64,000 nucleotides of DNA, from the NCBI RefSeq assembly GCF_031846585.1, contig NZ_JAVRHK010000009.1, forward strand, positions 1 through 64,000, written 5' to 3'. This DNA comes from Autumnicola musiva. Lineage in GTDB: Bacteria; Bacteroidota; Bacteroidia; Flavobacteriales; Flavobacteriaceae. The notes under the pieces were generated by a model. The model had not been told where the DNA came from. It saw nothing but the letters and a program-made list of their open reading frames with translations, and did no database searches. The position numbers and the translations under genes are program-made. Below, piece after piece: positions 14,173-22,613 of the stretch; the first letter of the stretch is position 1, and each line of letters begins with the position of its first letter.

Positions 14173-15536
14173 TATTTTAAGCTTAAAATTTTATGATCTA
14201 GTTTTTTCCGTTGTCCTTTTTCATCCATAATTCCCATTTTCTGCAACCATTCTTCAAATTCCGGTGCAGGTTTTTTCTTTAACACATTTCGCAGGTACAT
14301 GGCGTCATGAAAGGAGGTTGATTGGTAATTCAGCATAATATCATCGGCACCCGGAATACCCATAATATAATTACATCCGGCAACACCCAATAAGGTTAAT
14401 AAATTATCCATATCCTCCTGGTCTGCTTCGGCATGATTGGTATAGCAAACGTCACAGCCCATTGGAAGCCCCATCAACTTTCCACAAAAATGATCTTCTA
14501 AAGCTGCACGAATAATCTGCTTTCCGTCATATAAATATTCCGGGCCAATAAAACCTACCACAGTGTTTACCAGGAAAGGGTTAAATTTCCTGGCTACGGC
14601 ATAACTTCTAACCTCACAGGTTTGCTGGTCTACCCCATGATGTGCATTGGCCGAAAGCGAAGAGCCCTGGCCGGTTTCAAAATACATCATTTGCGTGCCT
14701 ATGGTTCCGCGGTCCAGTTCTTTTCCAGCCTCATAAGCTTCCTCCAAAAGTTTTAGATCAATTCCAAAAGAAGAATTTGTTTTTTCGGTACCTCCTATGG
14801 ATTGGAAGATAAGGTCTACCGGCGCCTTATCTATAATTTCCATGGTAGTGGAAAGGTGGCTTAAAATACAATTTTGAGTAGGGATTTCATATTGTTGCCT
14901 GAAATCGTCCAGCTGTTTTAAAAGCTTATGAACCGTTTCGGGATTATCTGTTGCCGGGTTTATGCCAATTACTGCGTCCCCGCAGCCGTACATGAGTCCG
15001 TCAATAATACTTGCGGCAATGCCTTTGGGATTGTCTGATGGATTATTAGGTTGAAGCCTGACTGAAAACCTGTCTTTAAGCCCCACAGTATTCCTGAATT
15101 TTGTAACGATTTCAATTTTTGAAGCCACCGCAATCAGATCCTGGTTTCTCATTAATTTGGAAACTGCAGCCACCATTTCTGGGGTCAGACCTGGAGCTAA
15201 ATGCCGGAGAGCTTGGCAATCAGCCTGGTAGGATAGCAGCCAATCCCTGAATTCCCCAACCGTAAATTTAGAAACAGGGGCAAAGGCTTCAGCATTATGA
15301 TTATCAATAATAAGGCGTGTTACTTCATCTTTATCGTAGGGGATTATATGATCTTGCAGGAATACCTTGAGCGGAAGTTCGCTCAGGCAATACTGTGCGG
15401 CAATCCGTTCTTTATGATCTTCTGCGGCAAGGCCTGCCAGAGCATCACCAGAGCGTTGTGGTGTAGCTTTGGCGAGAACTGTTTTTAGATCATTAAAATG
15501 ATAAGTGAAACCGCGAAGTGAAAATTTATATTTCAT
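14172..15536 (-). CDS. eutB: Ethanolamine ammonia-lyase large subunit
   Basis: 454 residues, the usual length. It forms the TIM-barrel catalytic subunit of the B12-dependent enzyme. Visible family blocks include LAGLAAEDHKERIAAQYCLS near residue 32, RLQPNNPSDNPKGIAASIIDG near 160, DAVIGINPATDNPETV near 191, NTVVGFIGPEYLYDG near 325, and GLPMGCDVCYTNHAEADQEDMD near 355. It is the second gene of a minus-strand run porin-eutB-eutC, 107 bases after the porin stop. No cobalamin riboswitch was recognised upstream. The product acetaldehyde could be handled by an alcohol dehydrogenase such as the one at 2422, but that link is speculative. Confidence 0.97.
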   Translation of the reverse strand: MKYKFSLRGFTYHFNDLKTVLAKATPQRSGDALAGLAAEDHKERIAAQYCLSELPLKVFLQDHIIPYDKDEVTRLIIDNHNAEAFAPVSKFTVGEFRDWLLSYQADCQALRHLAPGLTPEMVAAVSKLMRNQDLIAVASKIEIVTKFRNTVGLKDRFSVRLQPNNPSDNPKGIAASIIDGLMYGCGDAVIGINPATDNPETVHKLLKQLDDFRQQYEIPTQNCILSHLSTTMEIIDKAPVDLIFQSIGGTEKTNSSFGIDLKLLEEAYEAGKELDRGTIGTQMMYFETGQGSSLSANAHHGVDQQTCEVRSYAVARKFNPFLVNTVVGFIGPEYLYDGKQIIRAALEDHFCGKLMGLPMGCDVCYTNHAEADQEDMDNLLTLLGVAGCNYIMGIPGADDIMLNYQSTSFHDAMYLRNVLKKKPAPEFEEWLQKMGIMDEKGQRKKLDHKILSLK

Positions 15537-15643
15537 ACTGTCTGAATGCTGAAATCGTAAAGTAGTAAAACTTTAGTTCAGATGACAGTTATACCTGAGC
15601 TTTTAAATTTTTTTAAGATAATGGAAGCAATTGTTGTAAAGTA

Positions 15644-16846
15644 TCAGAAATGGATATCAACCTGCAGCCTGTACATTAGGCCATCTTCAGCATCATGTTG
15701 AAAATCATTAAAACTGAGATCTGTTTGTACTTTCAGCTTATGACCAACAATATACTTGGAAAGTCCTAAGGTGTATTGTTTTTCAACTCCCTGGTTAAAA
15801 TACCGGTTTTCCAAGTTGATGCCCGTATAGCGCCCCACAAGTTCATAGTTATTCTTAAAAACATAGCCAGCCTGAACATTAAAGCCATCTCCTACCTGCA
15901 CAATTTCTCCGGTTGGCGTGCCATCAGAATTTACGGCTATAGGATCATCGGCTGTTCGCCTGGCCGCTTCCGCAAGAATATTTAGGCCGCGGTACTTAAA
16001 CATCAAATCCAGAAAATAAGTATTGATATCGGTATTATAAAATCCTTCATCATTAAGGATATAGGAACCTGCTACCGATCTTGTCTTTACTGCATCATCA
16101 TTATAGCTAAAGCTGGCTCCAAAGGCCAATTTTGGAAAAGGCTCGCGCACAAGATCGGCACCGGAATAATCTTTAAAATCCCCAAAGGGAAGAATTTCGG
16201 CACGTGCCACAAAATGATATCCTCCAAAATTGCCTGTAGTAGTATTTCTCCCTTCTCCCTGGGAAACAGAAACGGCCTCTCGAAAAAGAACATTTTCACC
16301 AGCGTAAAAATAATGATGTAACTGTACTCCGGTTTCCCGGTCTATATTAAACCGACTGTTAACGAGCGAACGATCTACGGTTTGCATATTGGCAGAAGAA
16401 ATAATCCTTTCCCTGTTGCCCGGCAATTTGGTCTGGCCCACCCATAATTCAAAATTTCGGTAAAAATTCCAGAAGAGTACTGCGTCCAGAATATATCTGG
16501 GGGCATCGCCGGTATATTCTGAAGCTCCGGAAATATCATTGTTAGAAAGCCCAAGTTCAATTTTATATCTGAGTTTAGGAGAATAGGCAAATCCTGAAAA
16601 TTTGAGGCGTGCTCTCCTGATGAGCATATTTGAATTTCCATTTTTAAGGCTGTAATCCTCAGGAAAATCCCATTCTGATGTATAGAGGGATTGAAAACGT
16701 GCGGCAAACTTAAGGCTGTATGAACTGTCTCGTGCCGCTATATTTATAAGTCCGTTACCAAATTGGTTTTTAGTAATTTCCTGAGCATAAAAGCATGTGG
16801 ACGCCACCAGCCAAAAGGCCGGTAACAGCTTCCATTTTAATTTCAT
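15644..16846 (-). CDS. Outer-membrane porin of the OprO/OprP (phosphate-selective) type
   Basis: 400 residues with a signal peptide (FWLVASTCFYAQ). Amphipathic beta strands run through the mature chain, including RARLKFSGFAYSPKLRYKIELGLS, AVLFWNFYRNFELWVGQTKLPGNRERI and a final strand ending YRLQVDIHF with the terminal Phe needed for barrel assembly. The block TVDRSLVNSRFNIDRETGVQLHH is typical of the porin O/P family in Bacteroidota. Substrate specificity is unknown; its place directly before eutBC on the same strand suggests uptake of ethanolamine-containing or anionic phospholipid breakdown products, which is an inference. Confidence 0.85.
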   Translation of the reverse strand: MKLKWKLLPAFWLVASTCFYAQEITKNQFGNGLINIAARDSSYSLKFAARFQSLYTSEWDFPEDYSLKNGNSNMLIRRARLKFSGFAYSPKLRYKIELGLSNNDISGASEYTGDAPRYILDAVLFWNFYRNFELWVGQTKLPGNRERIISSANMQTVDRSLVNSRFNIDRETGVQLHHYFYAGENVLFREAVSVSQGEGRNTTTGNFGGYHFVARAEILPFGDFKDYSGADLVREPFPKLAFGASFSYNDDAVKTRSVAGSYILNDEGFYNTDINTYFLDLMFKYRGLNILAEAARRTADDPIAVNSDGTPTGEIVQVGDGFNVQAGYVFKNNYELVGRYTGINLENRYFNQGVEKQYTLGLSKYIVGHKLKVQTDLSFNDFQHDAEDGLMYRLQVDIHF

Positions 16847-16930
16847 TACCTGTTAGTTTTTGTCGCTGCAAATAACCAATGGCAATGTTAAGTTAATGTT
16901 AATCAGATATTATGCTTAGGTGAATTTGAT

Positions 16931-16953
16931 AAAAAGCCGCCCCTTAGGACGGC
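16931..16953 (-). terminator. Rho-independent terminator of the Nramp-like gene
   Basis: Read on the minus strand, GCCGTCC-TAAG-GGGCGGC is followed by TTTTTATC. It lies 165 bases beyond the stop of the Nramp-like gene and separates it from the porin-eutBC run. Confidence 0.8.
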
Positions 16954-17117
16954 CCATCCATAAATAAAGTCGACAAAAACTAATGTTTATGAAATTGCTC
17001 TTAAAGAGCATGACAAAAATGATGTTTTCCCGTGATAGCTGTATGAAATAAAAATTAAGGAATGGTTACATTTAGGTTGCTTTAGTAATATAAACCCCGT
17101 TTTAACTGAATTTGATG

Positions 17118-18386
17118 CTAATTTATAAACGTAAAATATAAATAGATAATATTGAAGATTACCAGGCAAGCAAAGCATACCAAACTAAAGTTTCTGTAGT
17201 TTTTCCCCGGCCTGTGTTTTAGAGGCATTTGTTTTCCTGTTACAAGTTTATAGTTGAACCAGGCGAGGAAAGGAGCAGAGAGAAATGAAAGCCCTGCCGC
17301 AAAGTCCACAAGAATAGTAAAAGAACCGGAAAGAAAATAAAGAATGGCTAAGGAGAGCACCGGAATAGTGAAAATACAATATTTATAAATTTTCCATTTA
17401 TCTTTGATTTCTTCAGCTTTATCTTTTTCGGGATGTTTTAATTCTGAAATTACCCGGGGATAAGCATCGGTAACAGTAAGTACTGTACTTAACATAGTTA
17501 TAAAGGCGGCGATAGAAATTAAAGGTTTACTCCAGTCGCCAAGTGTTTTTCCGTAAAGATCTACGAGTTGAGAGGAAAATTCCACACTATTACTAGAGAA
17601 AGAAGAGCCATTTCCAAACATTACAAGAGCACCGAGTAGGAAAAATAATAAGCCGATAAAGGATGCAGATAAATAACCGATATTAAAATCAGCAAAAGCA
17701 CCTTTTACGGAAAGCTTCTGCCTGGTTTGCAGCGACTTTTCTTTCGTCCAGATGCTGTGCCAAACAGAAGCATCTAGAGGAATTGGCATCCAGCCCATAA
17801 ATGCAATCATAAAACCAATGCTGGACACTGTCCACAGGGATGGAGCCGGGGTTTGAAGAGAGTTCTCTAAAGTCCCGGCTCCAAAAGCCATAATCACCGC
17901 AGCAAGGGTGGCAACAGTTAAAAATGATACGATTATCTTCATGCTCCTGTCCAGCCCCGGATATTTGCCAATAAGGAGCAGTGCAATACAGGCGCCGAGA
18001 ATAATGAAACTCCATAAAAAAGGGGACCATCCAAAATTAAAAAGTCGTTCTGCAAGGCCTGCTGTTACTATTGTAACGGCTGCCTGTATTATAAACATAC
18101 TTCCTATAGTAATAAAGATATAGGTCCAGTAAGGAAATTTCCCCATTCTTTTATAGCCGGTAATAACATGCTTTCCTGTTCCTGCTGCAAATCGCGGCCC
18201 GAATTCCAAAAAGGGATATTTAGAGATACAGGCCAGCAACAAAACCCAGATCAGGATAAATCCATAATCTGCACCGGCACGGGTGGCCTGTACAAGATGA
18301 GAAACCCCAATCGCAGCTCCGGCCAGGAGAAAGCCCGGGCCAATAGATTTAAGAATGGAAGATTTGGAAGAAGGTTTATGTTTCAT
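17118..18386 (-). CDS. Nramp-superfamily transporter lacking the canonical metal-binding motifs
   Basis: 422 residues from MKHKPSS (18386); 21 further open codons upstream are not membrane-like and are discounted. About eleven hydrophobic helices are present. The first begins SIGPGFLLAGAAIGVSHLVQ, matching Nramp TM1, but the metal-binding DPGN of MntH/DMT1 is absent and GVSH occupies that part of the helix. In the sixth helix the usual MPH motif reads MPI (MGWMPIPLDASVW). Such divergent Nramp-like proteins are usually annotated as divalent metal transporters, but the missing Asp and Asn ligands make Mn/Fe transport doubtful. Its closeness to the eut genes raises the possibility of an organic cation or amino-alcohol substrate. 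It is probably transcribed separately. Confidence 0.8.
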   Translation of the reverse strand: MKHKPSSKSSILKSIGPGFLLAGAAIGVSHLVQATRAGADYGFILIWVLLLACISKYPFLEFGPRFAAGTGKHVITGYKRMGKFPYWTYIFITIGSMFIIQAAVTIVTAGLAERLFNFGWSPFLWSFIILGACIALLLIGKYPGLDRSMKIIVSFLTVATLAAVIMAFGAGTLENSLQTPAPSLWTVSSIGFMIAFMGWMPIPLDASVWHSIWTKEKSLQTRQKLSVKGAFADFNIGYLSASFIGLLFFLLGALVMFGNGSSFSSNSVEFSSQLVDLYGKTLGDWSKPLISIAAFITMLSTVLTVTDAYPRVISELKHPEKDKAEEIKDKWKIYKYCIFTIPVLSLAILYFLSGSFTILVDFAAGLSFLSAPFLAWFNYKLVTGKQMPLKHRPGKNYRNFSLVCFACLVIFNIIYLYFTFIN

Positions 18387-18476
18387 TAATAAAAATTCTG
18401 TCGCCAGGCCAAATTTTTTCAGCTTCTGATCTGGAAGATCCTGAAACAAGTTCAGAATGACTAGTTGTAACTCAAT

Positions 18477-19112
18477 TTAAGCAAATTTTGAAATCAATTC
18501 GGGATTTACTTCATGTTTGCCATCAAAGCTTAAAATCTTCAAATCCTGCGGAAAAAGTTCGTGAAGCCGTTTTTCTTCAACTTCAATAATCCTACTTTTA
18601 AGGTATTCATCATTTTTTCCATAGATAAAGGAAAATTGCGTGTCTTTAAGAAAAGAAAAATCTTCAGTTTTTAATTCCTGCGGCAACTTCCCGGAATGCA
18701 TAATTAATGTATCGCACTTGATTTTCCTTTTTGCTACCCAGCGGGTTGCAACAGAAACTCCCTGGGAATATCCTAAAATAATCAGATTTGGAGCATCAGC
18801 TAATTTTTCAACTTTATAAACTTCATCTAAATAGTTTAGAACGTTTTCAACTTCAAGCTGGGTGTTTTCTTTTGTGAGCCATGAGGCGCCAACATGCTTA
18901 TATTGGTTGTTGAGGTAGTACTTAGAATGTGCCTGTGGAGCAATAATGTAATTTTCTTCAGCATTTAAATGCTGAAAATGTCTTAGGAAATATCGGCTTA
19001 GATATCCAATGCCGTGGCACACCACCCATACGTTTTTAGTGCGGGGGGTGAATTCATTCAACACGCTGTATGTATTGGTGATCTGGTAAGAAAGCTGCTT
19101 TTCGGTACTCAT
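18477..19112 (-). CDS. Alpha/beta hydrolase (phospholipase/carboxylesterase type)
   Basis: 211 residues from the ATG at 19112; the open frame extends 61 codons further but crosses the divergent promoter and part of the thioesterase gene. The nucleophile elbow is GYSQG near residue 125, with acid Asp in YGKNDEYL and His in DGKHEVNPE near the C-terminus, a complete Ser-Asp-His triad. The N-terminal strand VWVVCHGIGYLSRYFLRHF supplies the oxyanion hole. Substrates are unknown. It is transcribed divergently from the menaquinone-associated thioesterase across a 48-base gap containing a palindrome. Confidence 0.85.
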   Translation of the reverse strand: MSTEKQLSYQITNTYSVLNEFTPRTKNVWVVCHGIGYLSRYFLRHFQHLNAEENYIIAPQAHSKYYLNNQYKHVGASWLTKENTQLEVENVLNYLDEVYKVEKLADAPNLIILGYSQGVSVATRWVAKRKIKCDTLIMHSGKLPQELKTEDFSFLKDTQFSFIYGKNDEYLKSRIIEVEEKRLHELFPQDLKILSFDGKHEVNPELISKFA

Positions 19113-19121
19113 ATTTCTGGC

Positions 19122-19150
19122 TTGGTTTCGTATTTTTACAAAGAAACCAA
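19122..19150. promoter_or_regulatory. Inverted repeat in the divergent hydrolase/thioesterase promoter
   Basis: Perfect arms TTGGTTTC (19122-19129) and GAAACCAA (19143-19150) lie in the 48-base gap between two divergent starts. TATTTTTA (19131-19138) sits between the arms as a possible -7 element for the plus strand. One regulator bound here could control both directions. Confidence 0.5.
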
Positions 19151-19160
19151 TTGTATTGCT

Positions 19161-19589
19161 ATGACCAAAGAAGAAATTCTGGAGCTTTCCAAAAATGCAT
19201 GTAAAAATACGCTGATGGAAACCCTTGATATTGAATTTACTGAAGTTGGGGAAGATTATCTTATCGCTAAAATGCCTGTTACGGCAAAGGTGCATCAGCC
19301 GGATGGGGTTTTACATGGAGGGGCCAGTGTTGCACTTGCAGAAAGTGTGGGTAGCCTGGCAAGTTATGTATTTTTAAATACTGAAGATTTTTTTATTCGC
19401 GGGATTGAGATTTCTGCCAATCATTTAAAGAGCATTTCTGAAGGATACGTTTTTGCAAAGGCAGAATTTATTCATAAAGGACGTACCACTCAGCTTTGGA
19501 ATATAAGGATAACCGATGAGGAAGATCAGCTTATTTCTTTGGTAAAACTTACTACCATAGCACTACCCAAAAAGAAGCAGCATGAATAA
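19161..19589 (+). CDS. Hotdog-fold thioesterase (probable 1,4-dihydroxy-2-naphthoyl-CoA hydrolase)
   Basis: 142 residues from the ATG at 19161; an upstream extension to 19014 lies inside the divergent gene and is rejected. The PaaI/YdiI-type hotdog motif is clear: VHQPDGVLHGGASVALAESVGSLAS, with the His-Gly-Gly loop and catalytic Glu. The position directly before menF, with an 8-base overlap, strongly suggests it is the DHNA-CoA thioesterase of menaquinone synthesis (MenI function), releasing 1,4-dihydroxy-2-naphthoate. The family also includes phenylacetyl-CoA thioesterases, so the assignment rests on context. Confidence 0.85.
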   Translation: MTKEEILELSKNACKNTLMETLDIEFTEVGEDYLIAKMPVTAKVHQPDGVLHGGASVALAESVGSLASYVFLNTEDFFIRGIEISANHLKSISEGYVFAKAEFIHKGRTTQLWNIRITDEEDQLISLVKLTTIALPKKKQHE

Positions 19590-20745
19590 GGATAATTTCT
19601 TTACTGTCCTGGAAGAGCAGCTGGATAAAGGTTTTCCTTTTGCAGCTTACCGCAAGCCGATGCACGGGGAAAAAATGGAGAAAACCAAAGCTTTGCTGCA
19701 GCAGGATAATGTTACACATTATGTAGAAGATTATAAAGAAAGTGGGTTTGTTTTTGCACCTTTTGATAATGAGAACAGAGGTTTAATAATCCCTTCAGAA
19801 GCTGCGGAAGAACTTTTTACGGAATATACTTTTGAAGAAGACCATAAAAATGTAAAAAAAGAAGGGCCGAATTTTCCGCCTAATCAATTAAGAAAACTGG
19901 CCCGGGTGGAGCATGAAAACCTGGTGCAGAAAGCGGTTGATAAAATTAAAGAGGGAAAATTGCTGAAAGTAGTGATTTCACGTTCAGAGAATGTGCAGAC
20001 ACAGCTGAAGGTGATTGAAATTTTTAAAAATATCCTCAAAAAATACAATTCGGCTTTTGTTTATCTCTGGTTTCATCCTGAAACCGGAATCTGGATGGGT
20101 GCAACTCCCGAAACTTTGGTTTCCGTAGAAAGGAACAGGTTTGAAACTATGGCCCTGGCGGGAACACAAGCTTTTCATGATACTCTGGATGTGCAATGGG
20201 GAGATAAAGAAAAAGAAGAACAGCAAATTGTGACCAATTCTATCGTGGATGGGTTGCAGAAATCTGAAATTATTGTACCAGACAAGCTTCAGGTTTCTGA
20301 AGCTTACACGGCAAAAGCCGGAAACCTGCTGCACCTTAGGACAGATATTAATGGGAATTTAAAGGCAGGCACTTCAGCTTTAAAACAATTGATAAAGTCT
20401 TTACATCCTACCCCTGCTGTTTGCGGGCTTCCAAAAGATGCGGCTAAAAGATTTATTTTAGAAAATGAAGGATACCACCGGCATTTTTATTCCGGTTTCC
20501 TTGGAGAGTTGAATTTGAAGAGAGAAATTAAACGCAACAGCAACCGCAGAAATCAGGAAAATCAGGCATACGCCAGCATTTCCAGAAGTACTTCTCTTTT
20601 TGTTAATTTGCGCTGCATGAAAATTAGAGAAGGTACAGCTGAGCTTTTTACTGGAGGCGGGATTACCAAAGATTCCAATCCTTCCCTGGAATGGGAGGAA
20701 ACTGTAAATAAAGCGCATACTATGAAATCTGTTTTGGTAAAATAA
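19582..20745 (+). CDS. menF: Isochorismate synthase
   Basis: 387 residues of the chorismate-binding family. MenF converts chorismate to isochorismate, the first committed step toward menaquinone. The conserved C-terminal half shows KVVISRSENV near residue 130, YLWFHPETGIWMGATPETLV near 165, ETMALAGTQAF near 190, LHPTPAVCGLPKDAA near 275, the Mg-binding region ENEGYHRHFYSGFLG near 295 and RCMKIREGTAELFTGGGI near 345. The LHPTPAVCG form is usual for isochorismate rather than anthranilate synthases, and menD follows. It overlaps the thioesterase gene by 8 bases, indicating an operon. Confidence 0.93.
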   Translation: MNKDNFFTVLEEQLDKGFPFAAYRKPMHGEKMEKTKALLQQDNVTHYVEDYKESGFVFAPFDNENRGLIIPSEAAEELFTEYTFEEDHKNVKKEGPNFPPNQLRKLARVEHENLVQKAVDKIKEGKLLKVVISRSENVQTQLKVIEIFKNILKKYNSAFVYLWFHPETGIWMGATPETLVSVERNRFETMALAGTQAFHDTLDVQWGDKEKEEQQIVTNSIVDGLQKSEIIVPDKLQVSEAYTAKAGNLLHLRTDINGNLKAGTSALKQLIKSLHPTPAVCGLPKDAAKRFILENEGYHRHFYSGFLGELNLKREIKRNSNRRNQENQAYASISRSTSLFVNLRCMKIREGTAELFTGGGITKDSNPSLEWEETVNKAHTMKSVLVK

Positions 20746-20754
20746 AAAAATCGC

Positions 20755-20790
20755 AAAGACCTCCCGGATTTTTAAAACCAGTGAGGTCTG
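20755..20790. repeat. Palindromic intergenic repeat (AGACCTC...GAGGTCT)
   Basis: AGACCTC and GAGGTCT form an inverted repeat around a degenerate inner palindrome (CGGATTTTTAAAACCAG) between menF and menD, preceded by CGCAA. It matches my memory of a common Bacteroidota intergenic element (CGCAAAGACCTCACAGG...CCTGTGAGGTCT). Its A-tract lies upstream, so a terminator would work only on the minus strand. Confidence 0.6.
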
Positions 20791-20813
20791 AAAAAGAAAA
20801 TAGAAAAAAATCT

Positions 20814-22544
20814 GTGAAATATTCTAAAATTCCTGTAGCACGATCCATAGTAAGTCTTTGTGTTTCTAAAAATATAAATCATGTAGTTATTTCTCCCGGT
20901 TCAAGAAATGCGCCGCTCACTATAGGTTTTACGCATCATCCGGAAATTAATGCTTACAGTATTGTAGATGAACGGTGCGCGGCTTTCTATGCCTTAGGAA
21001 TGGCACAGCAACTGCAAAAACCGGTTGCTTTGGTTTGTACTTCCGGATCGGCGTTGTTAAATTATTATCCTGCGATTGCCGAAGCTTTTTACAGCGATAT
21101 CCCTTTGGTGGTGATTTCTGCAGATCGCCCGGTAGAGCGTATAGATATTGGAGATGGGCAAACCATCAGGCAGAAAAATGTTTTTGAGAACCATATTCTT
21201 TATTCAGCAAATCTTTATTCTGAAATTGTTCTTGAAACTGAAGCCACCGATAAAAAACTTCAGCAAAAACAGTTTGAATCCCAAAAACATAATGAGCGTG
21301 AGATTAACCTTGCGTTAAACCGCGCGATAGAGGAGAAGGGGCCGGTGCATATAAATGTGCCTTTTTATGAGCCGCTTTATGACGCGGTGGAAAATGTAGA
21401 GGTGAATCCGCTGCAGATTTTGCCGGAAATTAAAGAGCGGACTTATTCTGAAAATCAGTTAAAAGCTTATGCAGATTTATGGAATAAGGCGAAGCGAAAA
21501 ATGATTATTGTTGGGGTGGCGCAGCCTAATGTTGTAGAACAGCAGTTTTTGGAAAAACTGGCAAAGGATCCATCGGTTATTGTTTTTACTGAAACGACTT
21601 CTAACCTTAATCACCCGGAATTTTTTACACGGATAGACACCATTATTGGCCCTATTGAAAAGGATGAAAACCGGGAAGCTCTTTTCAGGGAACTTCAGCC
21701 TGATATTCTGCTCACTTTCGGTGGGATGATTGTTTCCAAGAAGATAAAGGCTTTTCTGCGAAATTATAATCCGCAGCAGCACTGGCATGTAGATCCTAAA
21801 AAAGCATATAATACCTTCTTTTGTCTTAATAAACATTTTGAGGTTTCGGTAAATTCATTTTTTGATAATTTCTTTCCGCTAACACAAAAAGTGGAAAGCA
21901 ATTATGCCACGTTCTGGAAAGATATTAAGCAGAAGCGGCAGGCACGACATGAGGAGTATATGGATGAAATTCCTTATTCAGATCTAAAAGCCATGCAATA
22001 TATTGTTCCGCAAATGCCGGAAAATTACATTCTGCATCTTGGGAACAGTTCCACCATCAGGTATGCACAATTGTTTAAGTGGAAGGAGAGCCTGCGTATT
22101 TTTTGTAATCGTGGTACCAGCGGTATTGACGGCAGTATTTCCACCGCTGTGGGTGCTGCAAGTGTAAATGGAGAGCCAACTTTGATTATATCCGGGGACC
22201 TGAGTTTTTTCTATGATAGTAATGCGTTGTGGAATAATTATATTCCTTCAAATTTCAGGATTATTGTCCTGAATAACGGTGGCGGCGGAATCTTCAGAAT
22301 ATTGCCCGGCAATAAGAATTCTGAAAATTTTGATACCTATTTTGAAACCACCCATGACCTGAAAGCAAAATCTTTATGTGAAATGTACAGTTTTGAATAT
22401 GAGTCCGCATCTTCTTCCGAAGAAACCGAAACTGCGATGAAGCACTTTTTTGAAACTTCGGAACGGCCAAAATTGCTGGAAATTTTTACTCCGCGTAAAG
22501 TGAATGACGAGGTATTGCTGGAATATTTCAGTTTTATGCGATAA
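20814..22544 (+). CDS. menD: 2-succinyl-5-enolpyruvyl-6-hydroxy-3-cyclohexene-1-carboxylate synthase
   Basis: Thiamine-diphosphate enzyme that joins isochorismate and 2-oxoglutarate in menaquinone synthesis. The chosen GTG at 20814 gives MKYSKIPVARSIVSLC, a typical N-terminus; the longer frame starting at the GTG at 20781 begins inside the palindromic repeat and is less likely. The chain (576 residues) shows ISPGSRNAPLTIGF near 30, DERCAAFYALGMA near 55, VCTSGSALLNYYPAI near 80, SADRPVERIDIGDGQTIRQ near 105, NRGTSGIDGSISTAVGAA near 435, and the ThDP/Mg region ISGDLSFFYDSNAL followed by VLNNGGGGIF near 465-495. It follows menF directly. Confidence 0.97.
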   Translation: MKYSKIPVARSIVSLCVSKNINHVVISPGSRNAPLTIGFTHHPEINAYSIVDERCAAFYALGMAQQLQKPVALVCTSGSALLNYYPAIAEAFYSDIPLVVISADRPVERIDIGDGQTIRQKNVFENHILYSANLYSEIVLETEATDKKLQQKQFESQKHNEREINLALNRAIEEKGPVHINVPFYEPLYDAVENVEVNPLQILPEIKERTYSENQLKAYADLWNKAKRKMIIVGVAQPNVVEQQFLEKLAKDPSVIVFTETTSNLNHPEFFTRIDTIIGPIEKDENREALFRELQPDILLTFGGMIVSKKIKAFLRNYNPQQHWHVDPKKAYNTFFCLNKHFEVSVNSFFDNFFPLTQKVESNYATFWKDIKQKRQARHEEYMDEIPYSDLKAMQYIVPQMPENYILHLGNSSTIRYAQLFKWKESLRIFCNRGTSGIDGSISTAVGAASVNGEPTLIISGDLSFFYDSNALWNNYIPSNFRIIVLNNGGGGIFRILPGNKNSENFDTYFETTHDLKAKSLCEMYSFEYESASSSEETETAMKHFFETSERPKLLEIFTPRKVNDEVLLEYFSFMR

Positions 22545-22613
22545 GAAGCAGCTGAATTTTCTTTTTACTTCAGCTCTAAAATATAAAGTATCTTTGCATT
22601 TTAAATTGAAGTT

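Noticed and set aside
13420..15643. B12 riboswitch controlling eutBC
   Set aside because: The 107 bases upstream of eutB are too short and AT-rich and show no cobalamin-box-like sequence.
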